Position numbers and translations under genes: made by a program | Assembly: GCA_001899205.1 (NCBI GenBank) | Contig: MKVL01000029.1 | Coordinates: 1 to 34,178, forward strand | Reading direction: 5' to 3' | Source: Mesorhizobium sp. 65-26 | GTDB taxonomy: Bacteria > Pseudomonadota > Alphaproteobacteria > Rhizobiales > Rhizobiaceae | DNA length: 34,178 nucleotides | In this document: one piece after another, positions 1 to 7,557 of the stretch | Layout of the letters: each line of letters opens with the position of its first letter | How positions within the stretch are numbered: the stretch's first letter is position 1 | The notes under the pieces: model-generated | Databases searched by the model: none | The model's input: the letters and a program-made list of their open reading frames with translations, nothing else | Told to the model about the DNA's origin: nothing

Positions 1-377
1 CCATCGGCATAGGACTTCATCTGCTTCTGCAGCGTGTCGATTTCGGTCTGGAACTTTTCCTTGTCGGCGTCCGTCGAGCCATAAGCGGCGACGAGCTTGA
101 CCTTGATGGAGTTGATCGTGTCGATCGCCTTGTTCATGCCGGTGTAGGCGGTGTCGACCTTCGAGGCGCCGAGGCCGAGCGAGTCGGAAACGGTCGACAG
201 CGCCTGGTTGTCGGAGCGCATGGTGGTCGCGATCGACCAGTAGGCGGCGTTGTCCGAGGCCTGCGAGACGCGATAGCCGGTCGAGATGCGCGACTGGGTG
301 GTTTCGAGGTTCTTGTTGGTGGCGTTAAGGCTCTGAAGGGCGGTCAACGCCGAGGCGTTGGTCATGATACTGGCCAT
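1..377 (-). CDS. fla: Flagellin, N-terminal part (gene runs off the left edge)
   Basis: This encodes the filament subunit exported through the flagellar type III apparatus. The visible 125 residues start MASIMTNASALTALQSLNAT and include the flagellin N-terminal D0 pattern, with the motifs QSRISTGYRVSQASDNAAYW and TTMRSDNQALSTVSDSLGLG. This helical region forms the inner filament core with the C-terminus, which lies outside the window. The ATG is chosen because the flagellin homology begins there; a weak AAGG lies about a dozen bases upstream. The gene follows fliP on the same strand after 221 bases that include two hairpins, so it is probably transcribed from its own promoter. Rhizobia usually carry several flagellins, and the copy number cannot be told from this window. 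Confidence 0.93.
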   Translation of the reverse strand, partial: MASIMTNASALTALQSLNATNKNLETTQSRISTGYRVSQASDNAAYWSIATTMRSDNQALSTVSDSLGLGASKVDTAYTGMNKAIDTINSIKVKLVAAYGSTDADKEKFQTEIDTLQKQMKSYAD

Positions 378-391
378 GGCTACTCGTACCT

Positions 392-433
392 TGTCTTGAA
401 GACATTGTTTTTGACATACCGGCTTTTCCGGTA
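392..433 (-). promoter_or_regulatory. Two small hairpins in the flagellin leader
   Basis: Bases 392-397 and 399-404 form TGTCTT/AAGACA around a single base. Bases 417-422 and 428-433 form TACCGG/CCGGTA around a 5-base loop. They lie 15-56 bases upstream of the flagellin ATG and would be in its mRNA leader. In Caulobacter the flagellin leader is a target of the regulator FlbT, so a similar post-transcriptional role is possible here, but this is inference. Confidence 0.4.
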
Positions 434-598
434 CGACGGAGCGGCATCATGCCAATGATCGCTGGAACCCGATCACCCGCCAGTGGGGGGACTATGCGGG
501 CAAGTCCCTACCAAAGCCTGAATCGGAGCGAACGGTCGCCAATATTTTCGAAGAAGGGCGGGGCGCTTTGCTCTTCCGCGCCGCTGAACGCGCGGTGC

Positions 599-1330
599 CT
601 AGGTGAACGACCGCACGAGGCTGCCGACGAGCAGATTCCAGCCGTCGATCAGCACGAAGAACAGGATCTTGAAGGGCAGCGACACGACCGTTGGCGGCAA
701 CATCATCATGCCCATGGCCATGGTGATGGTGGCCACGATCAGGTCGATCACCAGGAACGGCAGGACGATCAGGAAGCCGATCTCGAAGCCGCGGCGGATT
801 TCGGAGATCATGAAGGCCGGCACCAGTATGCGCAGGTCGACGGTCTCGCGCGCCACCGTCTGGCCGCGCTCGCGGGCAAGGTCGGCGAACAGGTCGAAAT
901 CCTTGTCGCGCACGTTGCGCAGCATGAAGGCGCGGAACGGATCGGAGATCTTGTCGAATGCCTCCTGCTGGCTGATCTCGTTGTTCATCAACGGCTTGAC
1001 GCCGGTGTTCCAGGCCTGGTCGAAGGTCGGCGCCATGACATAGAAGGTCATGAACAGCGACAGCGAGATGAGGATCAGGTTGGCCGGCGTCGACTGCAGG
1101 CCGATGCCGGCGCGCAGGATCGAGAAGGCGATGACGAAGCGGGTGAAGCTCGTCACCATGATCAGCAGGCCCGGCGCCACCGACAGGACGGTGAGCAGGC
1201 CGAACATCTGGATGATGTAGCCGACAGTGGTGCCGTCGGCCTTGGCTATTCCGCCGAGGTCGAGCTGCTGGGCCGCCGCGAGCGACGTGGCCGCGAGGAC
1301 GAGCGCAATGGCGACAAGTAGCTTTCTCAT
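599..1330 (-). CDS. fliP: Flagellar type III export gate protein FliP
   Basis: FliP is a core inner-membrane subunit of the flagellar protein export gate, with FliQ and FliR. The 243-residue product has a cleavable N-terminal signal sequence (about residues 1-20, ending TSLAAA) followed by hydrophobic membrane segments. It carries family-typical stretches such as LLIMVTSFTRFVIAFSILR and the C-terminal IVATITMAMGMMMLPP. The length fits FliP (about 245). The ATG overlaps the fliL stop as ATGA, so the two are probably translationally coupled. It is the last gene of the leftward flagellar run before the flagellin gene. FliQ and FliR are not adjacent. Confidence 0.96.
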   Translation of the reverse strand: MRKLLVAIALVLAATSLAAAQQLDLGGIAKADGTTVGYIIQMFGLLTVLSVAPGLLIMVTSFTRFVIAFSILRAGIGLQSTPANLILISLSLFMTFYVMAPTFDQAWNTGVKPLMNNEISQQEAFDKISDPFRAFMLRNVRDKDFDLFADLARERGQTVARETVDLRILVPAFMISEIRRGFEIGFLIVLPFLVIDLIVATITMAMGMMMLPPTVVSLPFKILFFVLIDGWNLLVGSLVRSFT

Positions 1331-1815
1331 TCGACCAGCAACGTCCTGATGAGAATCTGTTTGGCGTGGCCTTCGCTGCGTAGCGAGGCGCGCTCCTCGA
1401 GGTCGGCCTTGAGGTGCTGGTAGCCGCTGGCGCCCTCGATCTGGTGCAGCTTGACGGTGCGCACGAAGGCGAGCAGGTCCTGCTGGATCTGCTCGGCAAG
1501 GGCTGGCGGCTGGGGCGCGTCATAGACGACCGAGACTTCCAGCCTGATCCAGGTGTCGGCTGGTGAGGCGAGGTTGGTGGTAATCGCCGTGAGCGGCACC
1601 AGCGTCGGGCCGGCGCCGGGCGTCGGCGCCGCGTGGTCCGCCGAAGCTTCGACGAGCGGCGCCGCTGGCACCACGGCCGGTCCCTGGGCTCCGCGCAGAT
1701 AGCCGCCGGACAACCAGCCCATGCCGATGGCCGCGACCGTCATCAGCCCCAACATGGCAAGCTGGATGACGAGGGATGGTCCCTTGGTGAGCGGTGCCTG
1801 TTCGACGTTCGCCAC
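1327..1815 (-). CDS. fliL: Flagellar basal-body-associated protein FliL
   Basis: FliL is a single-pass inner-membrane protein that surrounds or supports the MotA/MotB stator near the basal body. The 162-residue product has a short cytoplasmic N-terminus, one membrane helix at about residues 14-36, a Pro/Ala-rich linker, and a periplasmic domain containing TNLASPADTWIRLEVSVVY and a C-terminal HAKQILIRTLLVE. The length and layout match the family. The gene begins 15 bases after flgH and overlaps fliP by 4 bases. The order flgI-motE-flgH-fliL-fliP is the usual rhizobial arrangement. Confidence 0.93.
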   Translation of the reverse strand: MANVEQAPLTKGPSLVIQLAMLGLMTVAAIGMGWLSGGYLRGAQGPAVVPAAPLVEASADHAAPTPGAGPTLVPLTAITTNLASPADTWIRLEVSVVYDAPQPPALAEQIQQDLLAFVRTVKLHQIEGASGYQHLKADLEERASLRSEGHAKQILIRTLLVE

Positions 1816-1830
1816 GTTTCGTTCCCCGGC

Positions 1831-2538
1831 CTAGAAGGGCAGGACCTGATCGAGGATCTGCTGGCCGTAGGCGGGCTGCTGGACCTCGGTAATGCGACCG
1901 CGACCGCCATAGGATATGCGTGCCTCGGCGATACGTTCGTAGGAAATGGTGTTCTCGGCGCCGATGTCGGCGGGCCGCACCATGCCGGCGATGGTGAGCA
2001 CCCTGAGCTCGGCGTTGACGCGCACCTCCTGCGATCCCCTGATCATCAGGTTGCCGTTCGGCAGCACGTCAGTCACGACGGCGGCGACGTTCAGCTCCAG
2101 CGTTTCCGAGCGCTTGATCTCGCCATCGGCATTGGTCTGGGTAGTGGAATCGAGGCTTCCCGAGCCCTTGCCCGCGGTGCTCGCCTTGTCCCATTGCGCA
2201 CTGAGGTTGAAGCCGAGCTTGCGGGCGGCGGTGCGGCTCCGGTCGTTCTGGTTCTTGAAGTTGGCGCGGTCGTTGATCTTGATCTTGACGGTCAGGATGT
2301 CGCCCTGCTGCAGGGCGCGCGGATCGGTGAACAGCCGGCTCTGGCGGTCGTCCCAAAGCGAGAACTTCTTCCCCGCCGACGCCGGCGACTGCGGATAGCG
2401 GTAGAGCGAACCGGTCGTGCCATCGGCGATGCCGGAGCCGACGGGAGAAAGTGACGGCTCCCTGCCGACCTCCTTCAGATTGGAGCCGCAGCCGGAAAGA
2501 ACCGCGAGAGCCAGCGGGACGCACAATTTACGGATCAT
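1831..2538 (-). CDS. flgH: Flagellar L-ring lipoprotein FlgH
   Basis: FlgH forms the outer-membrane L ring around the flagellar rod. The 235-residue product starts MIRKLCVPLALAVLSGCGSN, a lipoprotein signal with lipobox LSGC and acylated Cys17. Family motifs include SLWDDRQSRLFTDPRALQQGD, shown only in part at SRLFTDPRALQQGDILTVKI, and the C-terminal GMVRPADIGAENTISYERI. A much longer open frame exists upstream in this phase, but it runs over motE. The ATG at 2538 is preferred because it starts the lipoprotein signal and overlaps the motE stop as ATGA. Confidence 0.95.
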   Translation of the reverse strand: MIRKLCVPLALAVLSGCGSNLKEVGREPSLSPVGSGIADGTTGSLYRYPQSPASAGKKFSLWDDRQSRLFTDPRALQQGDILTVKIKINDRANFKNQNDRSRTAARKLGFNLSAQWDKASTAGKGSGSLDSTTQTNADGEIKRSETLELNVAAVVTDVLPNGNLMIRGSQEVRVNAELRVLTIAGMVRPADIGAENTISYERIAEARISYGGRGRITEVQQPAYGQQILDQVLPF

Positions 2539-3107
2539 GACGGATCTACCCTTCGGGCCGCGCTGGCCATGATGCCGGTGAGCGTCGCCGCCGCCTTCTG
2601 GTCCATCTCGTTGAGGATGACGCCGGCCTTGCGCGCGTCGAGCTTCATCAGGATGGCGGCGGCGAGATCGACATTGACCATCGCCAGTCGCTCCGCCGCG
2701 GCGTCGGGTTTCATGCCGGCATAGATCTTGACAAGGCTCTCCTCGGCGCGTGCCAGGAACACTTCGCGCCGCTTCAGCCAGGTCTCGTATTCGGCGCGCT
2801 TGGCCTCCAGCGCCTTCATGCGCTGGTCGATGCCTGCCTGGAGTTGCTTCAGCTCTTCCGCCTGCAGGGCGTAGCGGCGGTCGCGGGCGGCGTCGGCGAT
2901 GTTGGAGCAGAAGCGCTGGATCTCGCTCTCGTCGGGCGGGACCTGGCGCGTCAGCTGCTGCGACGCCTCTGGGGCCTGCCCGCCCGGCAGCACCTGGCGG
3001 ACGGGCCCGGCATCGTTGGCGCCGGCCAGCGTCGGGCACATCAGAAGCGCGGCGATGACCGGCGCGGCGAGATGGCTTTTGCGGATCGGGAGGGCGAACA
3101 TCGTCAT
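2535..3107 (-). CDS. motE: MotE-like periplasmic motility protein
   Basis: The product (190 aa) has a signal peptide (about residues 1-30, ending TLAGA). A charged, probably coiled-coil segment follows at about 75-125, including LKQLQAGIDQRMKALEAKRA. The C-terminal domain resembles the MgtE N-terminal/MotE fold, with AAERLAMVNVDLAAAILMKL and the following helix. In Sinorhizobium meliloti, MotE is described as a periplasmic chaperone that stabilises MotC. The location between flgI (3-base gap) and flgH (4-base overlap) is the conserved rhizobial position for motE. Assignment rests on domain plus synteny; the specific MotC role is inferred, and motC itself is not in the window. Confidence 0.85.
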   Translation of the reverse strand: MTMFALPIRKSHLAAPVIAALLMCPTLAGANDAGPVRQVLPGGQAPEASQQLTRQVPPDESEIQRFCSNIADAARDRRYALQAEELKQLQAGIDQRMKALEAKRAEYETWLKRREVFLARAEESLVKIYAGMKPDAAAERLAMVNVDLAAAILMKLDARKAGVILNEMDQKAAATLTGIMASAARRVDPS

Positions 3108-3110
3108 GGC

Positions 3111-4352
3111 CTATTGGAGAACCAGATCGGCCTGCAGGGCGCCGGCCGACTTTATGCCTTGCAGGATGGCGATGATGCCGTCCGGCTTGACGCCGAGACG
3201 GTTGAGACCGGACACCAGCGTCTCGAGGTCGGGACCGTCGAGTACGGCGACGCGGGCATTGGGCTGGCTGGCATCGATGGCGGTGAAAGGCTCGACGGCG
3301 GTCTCGCCCCTCGAGAACGGTTCCGGCTGGACGATGCGCGGCGCTTCCGTGATGCGCACGGTGAGCGTGCCGTGGCTGATGGCGACGCGCGAGATCTTGA
3401 CCTCGTTGCCGATGACGATGGTGCCCGTGCGCTCGTCGATGACGACCCGGGCGGGGGTGTCGGATTCGACCACCAGGTTTTCGATCTCGGCATAGAAGCG
3501 CGCCGCCGAGACACCCTTGGGTCGTTTTATCTGCACCGTGCGCGAATCCCGCTCGGCCGCGACGCGACCGCCGAAGCGCTGGGCGGTGTAGTCGTTGATG
3601 GCGTCGGCGATGCGCACGGCCGTCGAGAAATCGGGATTGCGGAGCTGCAGCGTCAGCACCGCCTGGTCCTCGAACTCCGCCGGCACGGCGCGCTCGACGA
3701 TGGCGCCGTTCGGCACGCGGCCGGCGGTCGGCACGCCCTGGGTCAACTGCTCGGCCTGGCCCTTGGCGGTGAAGCCGGAGACGATGACGGAACCCTGGCC
3801 AACGGCATAGATCTCGCCGTCGGCGGCCTTCAGCGGCGTCATCACCAGCGTGCCGCCGGCAAGCGAGGTGGCGTCGCCCATCGAGGAGACGCTGACGTCG
3901 ATGCGCGACCCCGACTGGACATAGGGCGGCATGTTGGCGGTGACGATGACGGCCGCGACGTTCTTGGCGCGCGCCGAACCACCCTCGGTGGCGATGCCGA
4001 GGTTCTCAAGCATGGCGCGGATCGACTGCTCGGTGAAGGGCGAGTTGCGCAGGCTGTCGCCCGATCCGGCCAGGCCGATGACCAGGCCGTAGCCGACGAG
4101 CTGGTTGTCGCGCGAGCTCTGCAACTGCGCCAGGTCCTTGATGCGCGAGGCGACCTGCCCGGGCGGCAGCGAGCTCGGCCAGTTCGATACCCGGAACATG
4201 CGGCTGGTGGTGGCCGGATTGTATTCGGGATCGTTGAAGGCAGGGCCGTTCCTGGCCGCGAGCTCTCGCTTGGCCTTCGGCGTCAGGCCGTCGGCCAGCG
4301 CCGGCTGCAGGCCGAGCGCCGCCGCGATCAGCAGAAGCGCCACGCGTTTCAT
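3111..4352 (-). CDS. flgI: Flagellar P-ring protein FlgI
   Basis: FlgI assembles in the periplasm into the P ring that acts as a bushing for the rod in the peptidoglycan layer. The 413-residue product has a signal peptide (about residues 1-21, ending LQPALA). It carries the FlgI hallmarks VASRIKDLAQLQSSRDNQLV, GYGLVIGLAGSGD and ATSLAGGTLVMTPLKAADGE, and ends with ILQGIKSAGALQADLVLQ. A longer in-phase open frame reaches 4889, but it covers flgA. The ATG at 4352 is chosen because it opens the signal peptide and overlaps the flgA stop as ATGA. Confidence 0.97.
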   Translation of the reverse strand: MKRVALLLIAAALGLQPALADGLTPKAKRELAARNGPAFNDPEYNPATTSRMFRVSNWPSSLPPGQVASRIKDLAQLQSSRDNQLVGYGLVIGLAGSGDSLRNSPFTEQSIRAMLENLGIATEGGSARAKNVAAVIVTANMPPYVQSGSRIDVSVSSMGDATSLAGGTLVMTPLKAADGEIYAVGQGSVIVSGFTAKGQAEQLTQGVPTAGRVPNGAIVERAVPAEFEDQAVLTLQLRNPDFSTAVRIADAINDYTAQRFGGRVAAERDSRTVQIKRPKGVSAARFYAEIENLVVESDTPARVVIDERTGTIVIGNEVKISRVAISHGTLTVRITEAPRIVQPEPFSRGETAVEPFTAIDASQPNARVAVLDGPDLETLVSGLNRLGVKPDGIIAILQGIKSAGALQADLVLQ

Positions 4353-4846
4353 GAGGCACCGACCCTGATGGTGCCGTCGGCCATGACCGTGCCGGAGATG
4401 ATCTTGCCGCTGTCGACGTTGCGGACCTTGACCTGGTCGCCGGCGGCGCCGGGCTGCAATGTCACGGCGGTGGCCGAGATCGTCAGGCCGCCGGCGACGA
4501 AGAACATCTGCACCGAGGCACCCTGTTCGACCAGCCAGGCTTCGCGCACGGCATTGGTGGGGATGTATCGGCCGGGCAGCAGCGTGCGTTTGGCGACCTT
4601 GCCTTCCAGTTCCCTCGCCAGCGTTGCGACCGCATCGGGCCTGTGCTTGCCCGGCGCCAGCGTCACCTGTTTCAGGGCGGCGAGATCGATGGTCTCGCCG
4701 GGGTAGATGACCCGGCTGGGGATCAGCACGACCTCGCTGGCGCCGTCCGCCGTCGTCTCCTGCGCGCAAGCCGGCACGGCGCCGGCCACCAGCACGAGGG
4801 CCAGCGCGGCGCGGCGAAGGACGGACAGGCGGGACGGCCGGTGCAT
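4349..4846 (-). CDS. flgA: P-ring assembly chaperone FlgA
   Basis: FlgA is a periplasmic chaperone needed for polymerisation of FlgI into the P ring. The 165-residue product has a signal peptide ending around VPACA (about residue 28). The SAF-like/FlgA domain contains VIYPGETIDLAALKQVTLAP and, near the end, the FlgA C-terminal pattern GDQVKVRNVDSGKIISGTV. It lies 5 bases after flgG and overlaps flgI by 4, so chaperone and client are encoded by coupled genes. The length is on the short side compared with enterobacterial FlgA (about 219) but usual for rhizobia. Confidence 0.93.
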   Translation of the reverse strand: MHRPSRLSVLRRAALALVLVAGAVPACAQETTADGASEVVLIPSRVIYPGETIDLAALKQVTLAPGKHRPDAVATLARELEGKVAKRTLLPGRYIPTNAVREAWLVEQGASVQMFFVAGGLTISATAVTLQPGAAGDQVKVRNVDSGKIISGTVMADGTIRVGAS

Positions 4847-4851
4847 TTTCG

Positions 4852-5640
4852 CTACCTGATGTTCTTGGATACGATGGAGGCCATGTCATCGGCCGCCTGG
4901 ATCACCTTGGAGTTCATCTCGTAGGCGCGCTGCGCCGAGATCAGCTCGGTTATTTCCTTGACCGGATCGACGTTGGATGCCTCGAGATAGCCCTGCTGGA
5001 TGGTGGCGAAGCCGAGATCGCCAGGCACGCCGACATTGGCCGGGCCGGACGCCGAGGTTTCCTGGAACAGATTGTCGCCCAGCGGCGCGAGGCCCGCCTC
5101 GTTGGCGAAGTTGGCGAGCTGGAGCTGGCCGAGCAGTTGCAGGTCGGTCTGGCCGTCGATCCGGGCGAAGACCTGGCCGGTCTTGTTGACGATGACCTCG
5201 ATGGCATCGGTCGGCACGGTGATGGCGGGAATGACGTTGGCGCCGTTGGCCGTCACGAGCTGGCCGGTGGCGTTGGTGTTCAGGGCGCCGGCGCGTGTGT
5301 AGAGCGTGCCGCCATCGGCGCCCTCGATCTGGAACCAGCCGCGGCCGGTCAGCGCCAGGTCGAAGGAGTTGCCGGTGCTGGTGAGTTCGCCCTGCGTGTG
5401 GACGTTGCGCACCGCCGTGGTCTTCACGCCGAGGCCGATCGAGACGCCTTCGGGCACCAGCGAGGCGTTCGAACGGTTGGGCACGCCCTGGGTGCGGTCG
5501 ACCTGGTAGAGCAGGTCCGAGAATTCGGCGCGGGCCCGCTTGTAGCCGGTCGTGTTGATGTTGGCGATGTTGTTGGCGATGACTTCCAGGTTGGTCTGCT
5601 GGGCGTTCATGCCGGTGGCGGCGATGGCGAGTGCTTTCAC
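4852..5640 (-). CDS. flgG: Flagellar distal rod protein FlgG
   Basis: FlgG forms the distal rod that passes through the P and L rings. The 262-residue product has the rod/hook N-terminal motif [20 protein letters not shown], the internal FlgG/FlgE barrel with [20 protein letters not shown], and the C-terminal [20 protein letters not shown]. The length equals that of typical FlgG (about 260). It lies 10 bases after fliE and 5 bases before flgA. Confidence 0.97.
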   Translation of the reverse strand: MKALAIAATGMNAQQTNLEVIANNIANINTTGYKRARAEFSDLLYQVDRTQGVPNRSNASLVPEGVSIGLGVKTTAVRNVHTQGELTSTGNSFDLALTGRGWFQIEGADGGTLYTRAGALNTNATGQLVTANGANVIPAITVPTDAIEVIVNKTGQVFARIDGQTDLQLLGQLQLANFANEAGLAPLGDNLFQETSASGPANVGVPGDLGFATIQQGYLEASNVDPVKEITELISAQRAYEMNSKVIQAADDMASIVSKNIR

Positions 5641-5650
5641 GACAGGTTCC

Positions 5651-5974
5651 TCAGATGCCCATGCGGCTGATTTCGAGATAGGCGGAGACGACCTTGTCGC
5701 GGATGGCGACGGCGGTCTGCAGGGCCTGCTGGGCGCTCATCACGGCATCCACCACCTGGCGGGTGTCGGCATCCCCCTTGAGGGCCTGCATCGAAACCTG
5801 CTCGGCGTTCTGCAGCGTGCCGACGGTCCGCGAGGCCGCCTGGTTCAGCAGATCGGCGAAGGAGCTGCCACCGATCGACGCCGCGCCGCCCTGCGCCGGG
5901 CTGACGCCCGCGTCCGCGCCGTCGAGCGCCGGCTTGAACTGAAGCGAGCCGATACCGCTGATGCCGCCGATCAC
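5651..5974 (-). CDS. fliE: Flagellar hook-basal body adaptor FliE
   Basis: FliE joins the MS ring to the proximal rod and is the first rod protein exported. The 107-residue product has a low-complexity N-terminus and the conserved C-terminal helices: [20 protein letters not shown], then [20 protein letters not shown] and [18 protein letters not shown]. The closing AY-EI-RM pattern is typical of FliE. The start codon overlaps the flgC stop by 4 bases. Confidence 0.95.
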   Translation of the reverse strand: MIGGISGIGSLQFKPALDGADAGVSPAQGGAASIGGSSFADLLNQAASRTVGTLQNAEQVSMQALKGDADTRQVVDAVMSAQQALQTAVAIRDKVVSAYLEISRMGI

Positions 5975-6390
5975 GACTGGTTCCTCATCAGGTCGATGGT
6001 CATGGAGATCAGGTCGCGCGCCTGCTTGATGACCTGAAGGTTGGCTTCGTAGGAGCGGTTCGCCTCGGTCATGTCGGCCATTTCGATCAGCACGTTGACA
6101 TTCGGCATCTTGACGTAGCCCTTCTCGTCGGCGGCCTCGTTGCCGGGCTGGAACTCGACGGGGAAGTCCGCCGGGTCGCGGGCGATCGAGTTGACCTCGA
6201 CGAGCGAACCGCCAGTGGCCTGGTCCAGCCGCGAGACGAAGCTGATGGTCTTGCGGCGATACGGATCGGAACCTGGCGCCGTTCCAGTCGACTGGGCGTT
6301 GGCAAGATTCTCGGAAACCACGCGCAGCCTTTCGGACTGTACGCCCATGCCCGAGGCGGCGACTTTGAGGGCTGCGGTCAGCGCGTCCAT
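5971..6390 (-). CDS. flgC: Flagellar proximal rod protein FlgC
   Basis: FlgC is one of the proximal rod proteins. The 139-residue product has the N-terminal rod helix region with [20 protein letters not shown] followed by YRRK. The C-terminal helix [20 protein letters not shown] continues to the family ending [10 protein letters not shown]-like sequence (here [14 protein letters not shown]). The length is normal for FlgC (about 135). It sits between flgB (2-base gap) and fliE (4-base overlap), the standard order. Confidence 0.96.
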   Translation of the reverse strand: MDALTAALKVAASGMGVQSERLRVVSENLANAQSTGTAPGSDPYRRKTISFVSRLDQATGGSLVEVNSIARDPADFPVEFQPGNEAADEKGYVKMPNVNVLIEMADMTEANRSYEANLQVIKQARDLISMTIDLMRNQS

Positions 6391-6392
6391 GC

Positions 6393-6773
6393 TCAGCCCT
6401 TCACCGCCATCATCATCATCGAGTGGAAGGCTTTCACAATGGCCGTGTTGAGTTCGAAGGAGCGGCGCACCTCGCCGGCCTTCATCAACTCGTTCTCCAG
6501 CACCACCGTGTTCTTGGACGGCATGACGACGCCGTCATTTTCCTGCGGCTTGATGCGGAAACCGGCATTGACCGTGTTGCCGCCGAGATGGCCGGCCTCG
6601 GTCGTGTGCAGTGACACCGCCGTGCGGTCGAGCACCTTGTCGAAGGACTCGACGTCGTTGGCGACATAGCCGGGCGTGTTGGCGTTGGCGATGTTGCCGG
6701 CAATCGTCGACTGGCGTACGGCCAGCCATTGCGACTGCTTGGCGGCAAGATCGAAAAGGGTCACGGGCTCCAT
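6393..6773 (-). CDS. flgB: Flagellar proximal rod protein FlgB
   Basis: FlgB is the proximal rod protein adjacent to FliE. The 126-residue product carries the rod motif [20 protein letters not shown] near the N-terminus and ends with the helix [19 protein letters not shown]. The length matches the family (about 130). It begins a tightly packed stretch flgB-flgC-fliE-flgG-flgA-flgI-motE-flgH-fliL-fliP. The 130 bases upstream of it are the largest gap in the leftward run and may hold an internal promoter. Confidence 0.95.
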   Translation of the reverse strand: MEPVTLFDLAAKQSQWLAVRQSTIAGNIANANTPGYVANDVESFDKVLDRTAVSLHTTEAGHLGGNTVNAGFRIKPQENDGVVMPSKNTVVLENELMKAGEVRRSFELNTAIVKAFHSMMMMAVKG

Positions 6774-6876
6774 GGGAATCTCCGGGCATGCTCCCAGAGA
6801 GTAGGCGTCCAGTCTTGCGCGGACCTTGCGCAGGATCCGTGGTTCCTGGCCCGAGTCCGCGCGTGTCTTATGCGGA

Positions 6877-6900
6877 GGCCTGCGCGATTTCGGCGCGGCC
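6877..6900 (-). terminator. GC-rich hairpin after the uncharacterised flagellar gene
   Basis: Bases 6877-6885 (GGCCTGCGC) and 6893-6900 (GCGCGGCC) pair with one bulged base around a short loop. The hairpin begins 4 bases beyond the stop codon of the upstream gene. There is no T tract on the minus strand, so it may only slow transcription or protect mRNA ends. The rest of the 6774-6903 gap shows no gene. Confidence 0.3.
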
Positions 6901-6903
6901 GTC

Positions 6904-7557
6904 TTATCTGGTGAGTGCGATCACCTGGTTGGTGCTGGTCACCAGGACCCATTTGCCGTTGCGCTGCTCGATCGCGGCGACGCGGCTGGAATCGGGCAGC
7001 ACCGAGCCGCGCTGGACGATCCACAGCCCGGCTTCGTCCTGGATCATGGCGCGGCCGTTGGCGACGTGGACGAGGCTGAACTTGCCAGCATCGCCCGGAA
7101 AGGGCTGCTGGTCCAGCCCGGGCGCCTGGTCAGGGCTCTCGGGCTTGTCCTGCAGTGTGCCTGTCGCCAGCAGGTCGAGCTGCGCCGAGGGGATATCGCT
7201 CGCGGTCAGCGGGGCACCGCCGCCGATTGCCGCGCCGCCGCCAGCACGTCCGGCATTGGAGCCGCTCCCGCCGAACTTGATGGCTTGCACGCCGAACTGG
7301 TCCTGATTGTAGAAGATATACCAGGGAAACAGCGCGCAGATCAGCCCGAGCGTGATGCCGAGCGCGGCAATGACGAAATCGCCGCGCCTGTCAGCCTTCT
7401 TGCCGAGCTTGGGGAACTGCGCGCGCGGCGGCTGCGGCCATTCCTTGGCCGGAAACAGGCCGTCGATCGCGGAGCCGCGACTGGCCTCGACCTCCTTGGC
7501 GGCCTTGGCCTCCTCGATCATCTCGCGCAGGAGGCGCTCAGTCTGCTGCATCTGCAT
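6904..7557 (-). CDS. Uncharacterised single-pass membrane protein of the flagellar run
   Basis: I do not recognise a named family. The 217-residue product has a charged, helical N-terminus (TERLLREMIEEAKAAKEVEA) and a Pro-rich stretch at about 36-50. One membrane helix lies at about 61-82 (FVIAALGITLGLICALFPWY), followed by a Gly-rich linker (about 96-115) and a soluble C-terminal domain. The C-terminal domain contains GRAMIQDEAGLWIVQRGSVL and VAAIEQRNGKWVLVTSTNQV, which looks like an SH3-like or beta-rich module. The first 20 bases overlap the end of fliI, and AGGGG about 10 bases before the ATG supports the start. Its place between fliI and flgB suggests a flagellar role, perhaps in basal-body or export assembly, but that is inference. 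Confidence 0.75.
   Translation of the reverse strand: MQMQQTERLLREMIEEAKAAKEVEASRGSAIDGLFPAKEWPQPPRAQFPKLGKKADRRGDFVIAALGITLGLICALFPWYIFYNQDQFGVQAIKFGGSGSNAGRAGGGAAIGGGAPLTASDIPSAQLDLLATGTLQDKPESPDQAPGLDQQPFPGDAGKFSLVHVANGRAMIQDEAGLWIVQRGSVLPDSSRVAAIEQRNGKWVLVTSTNQVIALTR

Noticed and set aside
2844-4706. 620-residue open frame on the plus strand
   Set aside because: It lies antisense to motE, flgI and flgA, which have clear family motifs; its Asp/Arg/Gly-rich translation is a high-GC shadow.
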